DNA of 33,010 bases from the NCBI GenBank assembly GCA_023150535.1, contig JAKLKS010000015.1, positions 1-33,010 of the forward strand, in the 5' to 3' direction. Source of the DNA: Planctomycetota bacterium. Lineage in GTDB: Bacteria > Planctomycetota > JAJSAM01 > JAKLKS01. The position numbers were made by a program, and so were the translations under genes. Under the pieces are notes generated by a model. The model had not been told where the DNA came from. It made no database searches and saw only the letters and a program-made list of their open reading frames with translations. Positions 21,778-30,117 of the stretch are shown in pieces. Every line of letters starts with the position of its first letter. The stretch's first letter is position 1.

Positions 21778-22524
21778 ATGGTCCGCGTCGAGGGGCTGAC
21801 GAAGATCTACAGGGAAGGCCGGCCGGGCGAGGTCCGGGCGGTGGACGGCGTCTCCTTCGAGGCCCGCCCCGGGGAGGTCTTCGGCCTGCTCGGCCCCAAC
21901 GGGGCCGGCAAGACCACCACCCTCCGCATGCTCTCCACGGTGCTCCGCCCCTCGGGCGGGACCATCCTCGTGGACGGCGTGGACGCCGCCGCCCGACCCG
22001 ACGAGGTGCGCCGCCGCATCGGCTTCCTCTCCGGCGCCACCGGCGTCTACGACCGCCTCACCCCCCGCGAGCAGGCCCGCTACTACGCGGAGCTCCACGG
22101 CCTCGCCGGGGAGGAGCTGGAGAGGCGGGTCGCGGAGACCCTGAGGGTCCTGAGGGCGGAGGAGTTCGCCGACCGCCCCTGCGGCACCCTCTCCAGCGGC
22201 CAGAAGCAGAAGGCGTCGCTGGCCCGCACCGTCGTCCACGACCCCCCGGTCCTCGTGCTGGACGAGCCCACCGCCAACCTCGACGTGCTCGTCGCCCGCT
22301 CCGTCACCGAGTTCATCCGCCAGGCGAAGGGGGCCGGCCGCACCGTGCTCCTCTCCACCCACGACATGGGCGAGGCGGAGCGCCTCTGCGACCGGCTGGC
22401 CGTCGTCCACCGGGGGCGCGTGCGGGCCATGGGGACCGTCCCCGAGGTGCTCGCCGCCGCGGGCGGCGCCCCCGACCTCGAGGCCGCCTTCTTCGCGCTC
22501 GTGGGGGAGGAGGGGGGGGCGTGA
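21778..22524 (+). CDS. NatA-like ABC transporter ATPase
   Basis: 248 residues from ATG. All ATPase motifs are canonical: GPNGAGKTTTLRML (Walker A), LSSGQKQKASLAR (signature), VLVLDEPTANLDV (Walker B with catalytic Glu) and LSTHDMGEAERLCDR (H-loop). The sequence resembles NatA-type importers/exporters paired with NatB permeases. TACACT at 21765-21770 ends seven bases before the ATG, so the mRNA is probably leaderless, although no good -35 is seen. The stop overlaps the next start as GTGA, so it is the energy subunit for the fusion permease that follows. Natural substrate unknown; Na+ extrusion is the precedent from Bacillus NatAB. Confidence 0.92.
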   Translation: MVRVEGLTKIYREGRPGEVRAVDGVSFEARPGEVFGLLGPNGAGKTTTLRMLSTVLRPSGGTILVDGVDAAARPDEVRRRIGFLSGATGVYDRLTPREQARYYAELHGLAGEELERRVAETLRVLRAEEFADRPCGTLSSGQKQKASLARTVVHDPPVLVLDEPTANLDVLVARSVTEFIRQAKGAGRTVLLSTHDMGEAERLCDRLAVVHRGRVRAMGTVPEVLAAAGGAPDLEAAFFALVGEEGGA

Positions 22525-24596
22525 ACGGGCGGCGGGTCCTGCTCGTCCTCCAGAAGGAGGTGCGCGAGGCGCTCCGCGACCGGCGGACGCTCTTCGTCAC
22601 CCTCGTGCTCCCGATCCTCCTCTACCCCGCCCTCATGATCGGCCTCGGCACCGTCACCGCCCGCCAGCAGGGGAAGCTCCGGGACGCGATGCAGACGCTC
22701 GCCCTGGAGGGCCCGGTGCCGGCGGCGCTCCGCGAGGCGCTGGAGAAGACGAAGGGGCTCCGCCTCTCCGCCGAGAAGGACCCCGCCGCGGCCCTCAAGG
22801 CGGGGCGCATCCACCTCGTCGTGCGGGCGGCGCCGGACTTCCCCGAGGTCCTGGCCGCCGGCGGCACCGCGCGCCTGGAGCTCCTCCACGACTCCGCCAA
22901 CGAGCCCTCGGCCGAGGCGCGCCGGAAGGCGCTGGAGGTGGTGGCGGCCTGGAGGGACGGGATCCTGAAGGAGCGCCTGGCGGGGCGGGGGATCGACCCG
23001 GCCTTCATCCTCCCCGTGGACGTCCCCCCGGCCTCGGCCACGGACGTGGCCAGCGCCACCCGCCGCGGCGCCCACGTCTTCGGGCGGCTCCTCTCCTTCA
23101 TGCTCGTGGTGATGGTCGTGACCGGCGCCTTCACGCCGGCGGTGGACGCGGTGGCGGGGGAGAAGGAGCGGGGGACCATGGAGACCCTGCTCATCAGCCC
23201 CGCGACGCGCCTGGAGATCGTCCTCGGGAAGTTCCTCTCCGTCTTCGCCGTGTCCGTGGCCACGGCGCTCGGGAACCTCGCCTCCATGGGGGTCACCTTC
23301 GGGCAGTTCGCCTCCTCGCTCGGGGTGCGGGGGAAGGTGGACTTCACGCTCGACGCGGGGACGGCGGCGACCATCTTCGTGATCCTCCTCCCGCTGGCGG
23401 CGCTGTTCTCGGCCCTGGCGCTCGCCCTCTCGACGCTCGCCCGCTCCACGAAGGAGGCGCAGACCTACCTCACCCCGCTCATGCTCCTCGCCATGCCGCT
23501 CTCCATGGTGGCCGTCGTCCCCAACATCGACCTCGGCTTCGGCCTCGCCGCGGTCCCGGTGGCCGGTGCGGTGCTCCTCTTCCGCGACCTGATGCTCGCC
23601 CAGGGGGAGCCGGCGCTGCTGGCGAAGGTGATCCCCATGGTCCCGGTGGTGCTCGGGGCCACGGCGCTGGCGGCGGGGCTCGCGGTGCGCTGGGCGGTCT
23701 GGATGTTCGGCCGGGAGGAGGTCCTCTTCCGCGACGCCGGCGAGGCCTTCTCCTGGAAGGACCTGCGTGCGTCGCGGCGGGAGGGCTCCGTGCCCGGGCC
23801 CGGCGGCGCCTTCCTCCTCCCCGCGGCGGCGCTGGCGGCGACCTTCCTCGTCGGGCAGGCGGTGCTGAGGCCGGAGTGGGCCCTCTCCCCCTGGACGCTC
23901 GTGGGGCAGCAGGCGCTGCTGCTCGCGGCGGTCGCGGCCGGGATCTCGCTCGCGGGTCTCGATCCGGGGGCGACGCTCGGGCTGCGCTCCTTCCCGCCGG
24001 CCGCCCTCGCCGGGGCGGTGCTCCTCGGGTGCGGGAGCGCCGTCGCCACGCCCTGGCTCGTCCGCGTGACGGGGCTCGAGCCGGACGCGGGGGGGCCCAT
24101 GGCCGGGTTCCTCGAGAGCCTCCTCCGGGGGCACTCCCTGCCGGTCCTCCTCCTCCTGACGGCGGCGCTCCCGGCCCTGGCCGAGGAGACGCTCTTCCGC
24201 GGCTGGGTGCTCCGGGGGCTCCGCTCCGAGATGAGCGGCGTCGCGGCCATCCTCCTCTCCTCGGTGATCTTCGGGGTCTTCCACATGGAGCCGGAGCGCA
24301 TCGCCTTCACGGCGGCGCTGGGGGCGGGCCTCGGCTTCCTCGCCCTGCGGACCGGGTCCCTCTGGCCCGGCGTGGTGGCCCACGCGCTCCACAACGGGGT
24401 GACGGTGGGGGCGGCGAAGGTCTGGATGGAGGCGCCCGAGACGGCGACCGCGGTCCGGGTCTTCGGGGGGCAGGCGCCGATCGCGGGGATCGCGGGGCTC
24501 GCGGCGGCGGGGGCGGGGCTCCTGCTGGTGCACCTCTCCACGCGATCGGCCCCGGGCGCGCGGGATTCCTTGGGAGCGCCGCCGCCCTCCGGCTAA
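22521..24596 (+). CDS. NatB-like ABC permease fused to CPBP (CAAX-like) membrane protease
   Basis: 691 residues from GTG 22521. Residues 1-400 form an ABC-2/NatB permease: first membrane span LFVTLVLPILLYPALMIGL, a large extracytoplasmic domain, then AVAGEKERGTMETLLISPAT, the conserved cytoplasmic motif of this permease class, and further spans. Residues about 440-691 are a CPBP intramembrane metalloprotease with EETLFR (E555, E556, R560), FHMEPER (H588) and HALHN (H621, N625), all ligands present. This fusion is known in bacterial databases and seems common in Planctomycetota; what it cuts is not known. The protease could process a peptide handled by the same transporter. It ends 22 bases before the tRNA gene. 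Confidence 0.92.
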   Translation: MNGRRVLLVLQKEVREALRDRRTLFVTLVLPILLYPALMIGLGTVTARQQGKLRDAMQTLALEGPVPAALREALEKTKGLRLSAEKDPAAALKAGRIHLVVRAAPDFPEVLAAGGTARLELLHDSANEPSAEARRKALEVVAAWRDGILKERLAGRGIDPAFILPVDVPPASATDVASATRRGAHVFGRLLSFMLVVMVVTGAFTPAVDAVAGEKERGTMETLLISPATRLEIVLGKFLSVFAVSVATALGNLASMGVTFGQFASSLGVRGKVDFTLDAGTAATIFVILLPLAALFSALALALSTLARSTKEAQTYLTPLMLLAMPLSMVAVVPNIDLGFGLAAVPVAGAVLLFRDLMLAQGEPALLAKVIPMVPVVLGATALAAGLAVRWAVWMFGREEVLFRDAGEAFSWKDLRASRREGSVPGPGGAFLLPAAALAATFLVGQAVLRPEWALSPWTLVGQQALLLAAVAAGISLAGLDPGATLGLRSFPPAALAGAVLLGCGSAVATPWLVRVTGLEPDAGGPMAGFLESLLRGHSLPVLLLLTAALPALAEETLFRGWVLRGLRSEMSGVAAILLSSVIFGVFHMEPERIAFTAALGAGLGFLALRTGSLWPGVVAHALHNGVTVGAAKVWMEAPETATAVRVFGGQAPIAGIAGLAAAGAGLLLVHLSTRSAPGARDSLGAPPPSG

Positions 24597-24618
24597 CTAG
24601 GTCGTTTCGCCGCGCCGC

Positions 24619-24695
24619 GCGCCCGTAGCTCAATTGGATAGAGCATCAGACTACGGATCTGAGGGTTGGGGGTTCGACTCCTCCCGGGCGCGCCA
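24619..24695 (+). tRNA. tRNA-Arg (anticodon ACG)
   Basis: Acceptor GCGCCCG (24619-24625) pairs with CGGGCGC (24685-24691); discriminator G and encoded CCA at 24693-24695. D-arm GCTC...GAGC. Anticodon stem TCAGA/TCTGA with loop CTACGGA, so anticodon ACG (24653-24655) reads CGN arginine codons after A34-to-inosine editing. The T-arm has GTTCGACTC with one G-T pair in the stem. 77 nt including CCA, cloverleaf intact. Confidence 0.97.
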
Positions 24696-25556
24696 CCCGG
24701 ACTCCGCCGCCTCGAGGACCGATTCCGGCGTCCTCCCCCGGGCCCGGCCGCGGCCCGGGTCCCTCCAGGACCAGCCCTCCCCCCGCCGCCGCGACTGGAC
24801 GCTCCTCCAGATCCGCCGCCCCCTCCGGTCGAGGCGCTCCGCCCCGAGGTAGGCGAGGAGGAACCGCAGCCGGTCGGTCCGGGACCACAGGGGGGCGGAG
24901 CGCTCCAGGACGCCGAGGTCCTTGGTGCGGGCGTAGCCGGGAAAGAGCGTCCGCTTCGCCCGCTCGAGGTCGAGGAGGCGGAGCTCCGGGACGCCCTCCC
25001 CCTCCCGGACCATCAGGTGCCACGCCGTGAAGGCGTTCATCTTCCAGCGGCGGTCGTGGAGGCGCCGCAGGAGGGAGGCGGCGGCGCGCAGGAGCGCCGT
25101 CCGCCGGGAGGGGGGAGGCCACCCGCGGTCCCGCCACTCCCGCCCGAGGGCCGTGACGGAGCGGAAGCCGTCCAATTCCCGGGTGGCCAGGAGGGCGCGG
25201 TGCTCCCCCTCCACCCGGCGCTCCGCGTAGAGGACCGGGCGGGTCACCGGGAACCCCTCCTCCACCAGGCGGAGGAGGGTCCCGTGCTCCCGCCGGAGGG
25301 TGGGGGCGCCGAGGAGGAGGGAGCCGAGACCGCGGGAGACGCGGCCCCGGTGGACCTTCAGGTACCAGGCACTCGCCTCGCCGTCGGCATCGATCCACTC
25401 GTGGCGCGCGACCCCGGCCCAGCCGCCGTGGCGCTCGTTGGGGGCCTGGACCCAGCGGTGGTCGAGGTTCCAGACGCACTCGAACCCGTGGATCCCGTTG
25501 CGGGCGAGGATCCGGGCGAAGTCTTCGTCCAGGAGGTCGGGGGCGCGCCAGGCCAC
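24651..25556 (-). CDS. LPS core kinase-like protein (InaA/WaaP family), 3' end antisense to tRNA-Arg
   Basis: 301 residues from GTG 25556, with AGGA just upstream and an in-frame stop four codons before. The fold is that of the lipopolysaccharide kinases (Kdo/heptose kinases, InaA): WYLKVHRG (nucleotide lysine), REHGTLLRLVEEGFPVTRPV, LLRRLHDRRWKMNAFTAWHL (catalytic loop region) and ELRLLDLERAKRTLF (metal-binding Asp as in InaA DLE motifs). It probably phosphorylates a glycolipid or sugar in the envelope. The last 15 codons (REESNPQPSDP) are simply the antisense of the tRNA, and the stop codon falls in the tRNA anticodon loop. The domain is complete before that, so the tail is probably an accidental extension. 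Confidence 0.75.
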   Translation of the reverse strand: MAWRAPDLLDEDFARILARNGIHGFECVWNLDHRWVQAPNERHGGWAGVARHEWIDADGEASAWYLKVHRGRVSRGLGSLLLGAPTLRREHGTLLRLVEEGFPVTRPVLYAERRVEGEHRALLATRELDGFRSVTALGREWRDRGWPPPSRRTALLRAAASLLRRLHDRRWKMNAFTAWHLMVREGEGVPELRLLDLERAKRTLFPGYARTKDLGVLERSAPLWSRTDRLRFLLAYLGAERLDRRGRRIWRSVQSRRRGEGWSWRDPGRGRARGRTPESVLEAAESGWRAREESNPQPSDP

Positions 25557-25646
25557 GCGGGATTCCTAGCGGGGAGTCCACGGGCACGCAAGACCCGATT
25601 CAGGAATCCCCGGCGGCTCCGCCCCGGCAAGGTCGCGCGAGGGGCG

Positions 25647-25838
25647 TCACCCGGCCAGGCGGCGGCCTTTTCCCTCCCGGCGCTCGCGCAGGGTCCGGGT
25701 GGTCAGGGTCGTCTCGCACAGCACGCAGGTGACGAGGTAGAGCCTCCAGTCCCTGCGGGGGGACTTCTGGATCCCGATCCGGCGTACGCGGTCGTGGGGG
25801 CAGCTCCCCGGGTCCTTCAGCATCCTGGGGTCCGTCAT
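25647..25838 (-). CDS. Small zinc-ribbon-like protein
   Basis: 63 residues, MTDPRMLKDPGSCPHDRVRR..., starting at ATG with AAGGA upstream. CPH near residue 13 and CVLC near residue 38 could bind one metal as a small zinc ribbon. The segment YLVTCVLCETTLTTRTLRER resembles short uncharacterised proteins I have seen with the same C-x-H ... T-C-x-x-C-G-T-T pattern. The C-terminus is basic. No function is assigned. The 86-base gap to the kinase gene contains an inverted repeat GATTCCT/AGGAATC (25561-25567, 25602-25608). Confidence 0.6.
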   Translation of the reverse strand: MTDPRMLKDPGSCPHDRVRRIGIQKSPRRDWRLYLVTCVLCETTLTTRTLRERREGKGRRLAG

Positions 25839-26062
25839 GGTGCAGCCGTCCTTTCTTCCCGGGCCTCAGGGAGGAGCCTATCACAGGGGTGCATGTAGGG
25901 TCGGCCTTGGGCTCTACTCCCTTTGGAATCAACGAGTTATGGCGAGAGGATGATCGAAGGATGATGCTTTCTTCAGATTCCCTCGCCGGGGGAACCCTGG
26001 GCCCCCCCTGGGGGGGGGAGAGGGGCCTGTCCCCCCCCTCCGGCGCAGCCCCGGCTCCGCCC
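25839..26062. other. Intergenic region with a low-GC island
   Basis: 224 bases between two leftward genes. Bases 25921-25980 hold only 26 G or C out of 60, against roughly three quarters in the surroundings, and contain the direct repeat GGATGAT-CGAA-GGATGAT. The part at 26000-26045 is runs of G and C that can fold on themselves. No convincing gene or RNA family is recognised. The promoter of the small zinc-ribbon gene must lie here, but I cannot place it. Confidence 0.4.
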
Positions 26063-27217
26063 TCAGCGCCCCCGCAACTCCGTCCTCCGGATCCGGATCC
26101 CCCTCCGCCGGAGGTCCGCGAGGTGGGCCTTCCCGTAGCCCAGCCGCTCCGGCGTCCGGGCCCCCGGGGGGAGCCTCCCGAAGGCGAGGTCCGACGCCGT
26201 CACCGCCGCCGGGTAGCCGGTCGTCCGCTCCATGGCGGAGAACCCCGTCCGCGGGTCGAACCGCTCCAGCATCTCGTAGCGCACGCCCCGCCCCCGCGCG
26301 TCGGTCCCCTCCACCCGGAGGATGGCGAGATCCTCCACCGTCCCCCGGTCGAGGCGGGGCCCCGCGGCGGCGTGGAAGACCGCACGCGGCGCCACCTCCA
26401 CGCCCCCCGCCCGCACCGGGTCGAGGGAGAGGAGCCCGAGGTCGATCATGGCCCGCACCTTCTCGAAGTGCCCGGGGTAGCGGATCGTCTTGTAGTCGTA
26501 GGTCCGGAGCCTGCCGGCGAAGGTCGCCGCCGCCGTGCTCGTCCCCCCGGAGGTGAAGAAGCACTCCAGCGTCCCCAGGCGCCCCGGCCCCTCGAAGGGC
26601 TCCACCTCCGTGAAGGCCTCGAAGCGCCGCAGGCGCCCGCCCCGGATCACCTCGGCCTCGCCGGTGTACTCGTTCGTCAGCCCCTCGATGGAGAAGAGGA
26701 GCGCGTACCCCAGCGGCCCCGAGGGGCGGCGGGGGAGGCCGCCGCAGCGGATGCGGACGTCGCGGATCCCAGGGACCTCCGCCGCGGCCATGGCCGCCAG
26801 CACGTTCCCGAGCCCCGGGGCCAGGCCGCAGTCCGGCACGAGGCCGATGCCGGCCCTCCGGGCGGCCCGGTCGAGGCGGAGCGCCTCCCGCACGAGCCCG
26901 GTGTTCCCCCCGAGGTCGCAGAAGGGGACCCGCGCCTCCACCGCCGCCCGGGCGAGGCCGGGGTTGAACCGGTAGGGGAGCGCGCTCACGGCCACCGCGT
27001 GGCCGGAGAGGAGGGCGGGGGCGTCCTCCTCCTCCAGGTGCCGGTGGAGGGCGCGGATCGGCGTCCGCGGGAGGAGGCGGCGGAGCCGCGACTTCCCGCG
27101 GCGGAGGGCCTCCGGGTCGGACTCGAGGAGCGTGAGCGCGGTCGCCCCGCCGCGGCGGGCGAGGTCGTAGGCGATGGCGAGGCCCTGGCGGCCGGCGCCG
27201 AGGACGATGGCCTTCAT
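26063..27217 (-). CDS. Saccharopine dehydrogenase-family enzyme, lysine 6-dehydrogenase-like
   Basis: 384 residues from ATG. The N-terminal Rossmann motif is MKAIVLGAGRQGLAIAYDLA. Typical of lysine 6-dehydrogenases in this family are VPDCGLAPGLGNVLAAMAA, FSIEGLTNEYTGEAEVIRGG, FFTSGGTSTAAATFAGRLRT and DYKTIRYPGHFEKVRAM. The known enzyme oxidatively deaminates the epsilon-amino group of lysine with NAD+, giving piperideine-6-carboxylate. Substrate here is inferred from similarity only; other amino-acid dehydrogenases in the family are possible. No other lysine genes lie nearby. The gene is 58 bases after an AAA ATPase gene, across a G-quadruplex-forming tract. Confidence 0.8.
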   Translation of the reverse strand: MKAIVLGAGRQGLAIAYDLARRGGATALTLLESDPEALRRGKSRLRRLLPRTPIRALHRHLEEEDAPALLSGHAVAVSALPYRFNPGLARAAVEARVPFCDLGGNTGLVREALRLDRAARRAGIGLVPDCGLAPGLGNVLAAMAAAEVPGIRDVRIRCGGLPRRPSGPLGYALLFSIEGLTNEYTGEAEVIRGGRLRRFEAFTEVEPFEGPGRLGTLECFFTSGGTSTAAATFAGRLRTYDYKTIRYPGHFEKVRAMIDLGLLSLDPVRAGGVEVAPRAVFHAAAGPRLDRGTVEDLAILRVEGTDARGRGVRYEMLERFDPRTGFSAMERTTGYPAAVTASDLAFGRLPPGARTPERLGYGKAHLADLRRRGIRIRRTELRGR

Positions 27218-27238
27218 GGGAGGGGCTCCGGTGGCGGC

Positions 27239-27275
27239 GGGGAAGGGGGGGAGTGGGTGGGGTGGGGGGAAGGGG
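27239..27275 (+). other. G-quadruplex-forming tract
   Basis: Six runs of G (4, 7, 3, 4, 6 and 4 bases) separated by loops of 1-3 bases, on the plus strand. It fills the gap between the stop of the AAA/DUF4143 gene (27276) and the start of the dehydrogenase gene (27217). Both genes read leftward, so the G-rich strand is their template. Confidence 0.7.
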
Positions 27276-28778
27276 TCAGCGCAGGAGCATCAGGGTCGAG
27301 AGCGGCAGGCAGTGGATCCGCGGATCGGGGACGGAGACTCCGTCCGCCTGGGTGACCAGGAGCCCGAAGGGGGCGTTGTTCGGCTTCTTCTCCAGGAAGG
27401 TGCGGAGCCCCTCCGTCGCCGCGAGGGGGTCGACGCGTCGCTGGTACTTGACCTCGACGGGGATCCTCCGGGTGCCGATGGTCAGGACGAAGTCCACCTC
27501 CGGCTCCCCGTCCCGCTCCGGGAGGTGGGACAACTCCACCTGGGGGAGGGAGAGGAGGGTGGCCCCGCAGACACTCTCCGCGATGTGTCCGGCGAGCGTG
27601 GTCAGGTGGACGTCCCTGGACAGCTGCTCCGGGTCCAGGGGGACCGCCTCCTGGAGCCATGAGGCCCGGAGCCCGTGGTCCGCGAGGCAGATCTTCGCGT
27701 GCCCGCGGCGGCGCTTGAGGCGGATCTCCAGGGGCTCCACCAGGCGGAGGAGTAGGGTGTCGCCGAGGAAGCGGAGGTAGTTCCTCACTCGCTGCTGGCC
27801 GACGTTCGCGGCCAGAGACCTCTGGACCTCTCGTGCGAAGGCGAGCGGCCCGGGGGACTGACCCACGTACCGGCAGGCGAGCCGGAAGATCTCCTCGAGG
27901 AGCGGGGCATCCCGTTTCCGCCCCCTTTCTCCGACCCGGAGGTCGTGCTGGATGACCCTCCGGATCACCGTCTCGTTCAACTGGCCGGCGAGCAGCCCCC
28001 AGTCGGTGTCCGCCTGCTGGTGGACGAGCGGGTATCCCCCCCGGGCGGAGAAGTGACGGAAGGCCTCGTCCCGCATGGCGGAGGAGCTCCTTCCGTGGGC
28101 CTCGAGGTCGCGCCAGAACTCCGGGTCGAGGAGGACCTCGATTCCGTTGTCCGGCAGGAAGGGGCCGAGGGGGCCGGAGCCCCGGAACGCGGCGATCTCC
28201 GTCAGGGAAAGCACCCCCGCCTCGATGGTGTGGATGCGGCCCGCGAGGCTGTCCCTCCCCTGCTCGATGCGGAGCGCCGAACTCCCGGTGACCAGCAGGC
28301 TGGTGGTGGAGGCGTCCACGAGGAACTTCAGCTGGGGCGCCCAATCCCTGAGATTCTGGACCTCGTCGAGGAAGAGGAAGGTCGGCCGGCCGGCCTGGGC
28401 GGCCCGGTTGAGGGTGCAGCCGAGAACGGACTCCTCGAACCACTCCACAATCCGGAGGAGCGGCTCCTGGAGTCCGGAGAGGGCGGGGATCTCGTCCGCC
28501 TGAACCCTGAGGATGCACTCCGGCGGGACTCCCCCTTCGAGCAGGTCCTGGAGCAGCTGGAGTTGCGCCGTCGTCTTCCCGATCTGTCGGGGGCCCCGGA
28601 CGACGAGGATGGGGGCGAGGCGGAGGTCGAGCCTGCGGCGAAGGAGCCTCACGAGATGGCGCCGGGTCGGGGGAAGGACGGGCATCGCGCCGCCCTCCCA
28701 CCAGGGATTGAGGCGGCGGAGGTCCCGGACGAGGACTTCCGGCAGGGTCATCCGGCGGAACAGGACCGGGTCCTTCAT
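27276..28778 (-). CDS. AAA ATPase with C-terminal DUF4143
   Basis: 500 residues from ATG. Residues about 55-210 are an AAA_14 domain: [20 protein letters not shown] (Walker A), [15 protein letters not shown] (Walker B) and [11 protein letters not shown] (sensor 1, typical GSS). Residues about 290-470 match DUF4143, ending with the nuclease-like [20 protein letters not shown], an E/D-x...E-x-K arrangement of restriction-endonuclease-like folds. These proteins are widespread, often horizontally spread, and of unknown function; a toxin or defence role has been suggested but is not shown. GC content is slightly lower and it uses more varied codons than its neighbours. A weak promoter, TTGGGA-N17-GTTATC, may lie at 28790-28818. 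Confidence 0.88.
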   Translation of the reverse strand: MKDPVLFRRMTLPEVLVRDLRRLNPWWEGGAMPVLPPTRRHLVRLLRRRLDLRLAPILVVRGPRQIGKTTAQLQLLQDLLEGGVPPECILRVQADEIPALSGLQEPLLRIVEWFEESVLGCTLNRAAQAGRPTFLFLDEVQNLRDWAPQLKFLVDASTTSLLVTGSSALRIEQGRDSLAGRIHTIEAGVLSLTEIAAFRGSGPLGPFLPDNGIEVLLDPEFWRDLEAHGRSSSAMRDEAFRHFSARGGYPLVHQQADTDWGLLAGQLNETVIRRVIQHDLRVGERGRKRDAPLLEEIFRLACRYVGQSPGPLAFAREVQRSLAANVGQQRVRNYLRFLGDTLLLRLVEPLEIRLKRRRGHAKICLADHGLRASWLQEAVPLDPEQLSRDVHLTTLAGHIAESVCGATLLSLPQVELSHLPERDGEPEVDFVLTIGTRRIPVEVKYQRRVDPLAATEGLRTFLEKKPNNAPFGLLVTQADGVSVPDPRIHCLPLSTLMLLR

Positions 28779-28804
28779 GGAGGGTTCAGGATAACCCCGC
28801 GGAG

Positions 28805-28831
28805 GCGGCCGCTCCCAAGGAGCCCGGCCGC
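28805..28831 (-). terminator. Hairpin after the REC-HisKA gene
   Basis: GCGGCCG-CTCC (28805-28815) pairs with GGAG and CGGCCGC (28819-28822, 28825-28831) with a CC bulge and a CAA loop: 11 pairs. Lies 14 bases beyond the stop of the REC gene in its reading direction and upstream of the next leftward gene. No T-run. Confidence 0.45.
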
Positions 28832-28844
28832 CGGCCCCCGCCGG

Positions 28845-29543
28845 TCAGGGGTCCTGGTGGATGTCCCCGGTCTTCCCGAGGTCGATCATCGGGGTCCCCG
28901 GGACGTACTCCTTGAACCGGGGGACCTCCTGGGCGAGGAAGCGGGAGACGACCCGCCGGATGCGCTCGGCGCTCTCCTCCATCCTCGCCAGCGTCTCCAG
29001 CGCGCGCTCGGCCTCGCCGGCCAGGATCTGCCCCCGGAGGATGTCCACGAACCCGAGCACCCCGGTGAGGGGGTTGTTCACCTCGTGGCCGAGGGTGACG
29101 GCGGTGGCCAGCAGCATGTGCTGGCGCTCGAGGCGGCGGATGCGGACCCCGACGCGGATGCGGGCGAGGAGCTCCATCTCCGAGACCGGCTTGGTGAGGT
29201 AGTCGTCGGCGCCGACCAGGAGCCCCGCGACCTTCCTCCCGCGGGCGTCGTGGGCCGTCACGAGGACGCAGTAGGTCCCCTGCAGGGAGGCCGAGGCCCG
29301 GACCTCGCGCAGGAGATCGGGCCCGTCCATGCCGGGCATGAGCCAGTCCGCCACGAGCACGTCGGGGGGCCGCCGGACCATCTCCCGCAGTGCCTCCACG
29401 GGGTCCCGGTAGGAGCGGACCGCGTGGCCGTCGGAGCGGAGGATCGACTCCAGGATGCGCAGCGCCGTGGGGTCGTCGTCCACGAGGACGACATCCACGG
29501 GATTGCCCCCGGGCGCTGCCCCGGCGCCGACCGTGGTGTCCAT
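28845..29543 (-). CDS. Response-regulator receiver domain fused to a HisKA-like helix, no ATPase domain
   Basis: 232 residues from ATG 29543; another ATG nine bases upstream (29552) falls within the -10 TAGGAT (29556-29551), so the later start is preferred and the mRNA is nearly leaderless. Residues 16-130 are a receiver: DDD at 22-24, phospho-acceptor D66 in [12 protein letters not shown]96 and K118 in DYLTKPVSE. Residues 142-210 resemble the dimerisation/phosphoacceptor domain of histidine kinases, with H153 in [20 protein letters not shown]. There is no catalytic ATP-binding domain, and the downstream 66 bases contain none, so this is not a frameshifted kinase. It may act as a phosphorelay intermediate or a dimeric scaffold. 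Confidence 0.85.
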   Translation of the reverse strand: MDTTVGAGAAPGGNPVDVVLVDDDPTALRILESILRSDGHAVRSYRDPVEALREMVRRPPDVLVADWLMPGMDGPDLLREVRASASLQGTYCVLVTAHDARGRKVAGLLVGADDYLTKPVSEMELLARIRVGVRIRRLERQHMLLATAVTLGHEVNNPLTGVLGFVDILRGQILAGEAERALETLARMEESAERIRRVVSRFLAQEVPRFKEYVPGTPMIDLGKTGDIHQDP

Positions 29544-29629
29544 GCGGACCATCCTATCCCGGGCGCCTCCCCCGCGCGGAGGAGCGGCGCCCCCCCCTCC
29601 TCCGCCGGAACCCCCGCCCCCTCGCAAAG

Positions 29630-29657
29630 TTGGGGCGCCCCGGAGGGGCCCTATTGT
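29630..29657 (+). promoter_or_regulatory. Promoter of the nuo operon
   Basis: TTGGGG (29630-29635), a 16-base spacer, TATTGT (29652-29657). Start expected near 29664, giving a 31-base leader to the nuoA ATG at 29695. The AT-rich step TATTGTAGAA stands out in a GC-rich gap. Confidence 0.5.
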
Positions 29658-29694
29658 AGAACGGCGCGCCGGAAGCGCCCCCGGATCCCGCGTC

Positions 29695-30117
29695 ATGCCC
29701 GAGAGCCCCGTCCCCCCGCCCGACGTCTACGTCCCGCTCCTCCTGGTGGTCCTCATCGCCGGGGGGCTGGCGGCGGTCCTGCTCTCGGTCTCCACGGTCG
29801 TCACGAAGCTGACCATGCGGCGGCGCCTGCGGAGCCCGACCCGCAACACCCCCTACGAGTGCGGCCTCCCCATCCTCACCGACGCCCGCACGCGGTTCTC
29901 GGTGAAGTTCTACATCGTGGCCATGCTCTTCATCCTGTTCGACATCGAGGTGGTCTTCCTCTACCCCTGGGCCGTGATCTACGGCAGGGGGGATTCCGCC
30001 CGGGGGGGCCTCGGACTGGGGTTCCTCTTCCTCGAACTCCTGGTCTTCCTCGGCATCCTGTTCCTCGGCTGGCTCTACGTCGTCCGGAAGGGGGTGCTCG
30101 AATGGCAGGCGGAATAG
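29695..30117 (+). CDS. nuoA: NADH-quinone oxidoreductase subunit A
   Basis: 140 residues from ATG 29695, with a weak ribosome binding site. Small membrane subunit of respiratory complex I, which couples quinone reduction to proton pumping. Three transmembrane helices: [40 protein letters not shown] and [20 protein letters not shown]. The conserved loop [15 protein letters not shown] (YECG) and [12 protein letters not shown] identify the family without doubt. Overlaps nuoB by 16 bases. Confidence 0.97.
   Translation: MPESPVPPPDVYVPLLLVVLIAGGLAAVLLSVSTVVTKLTMRRRLRSPTRNTPYECGLPILTDARTRFSVKFYIVAMLFILFDIEVVFLYPWAVIYGRGDSARGGLGLGFLFLELLVFLGILFLGWLYVVRKGVLEWQAE

Noticed and set aside
24619-25838. 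Genomic island integrated at tRNA-Arg
   Set aside because: No integrase, no duplicated tRNA 3' end and no insertion sequence are visible next to it.
26063-27217. Saccharopine dehydrogenase proper or homospermidine synthase
   Set aside because: VPDCGLAPG, FSIEGLTNEYTGEAEV and YKTIRYPGH are lysine 6-dehydrogenase features.
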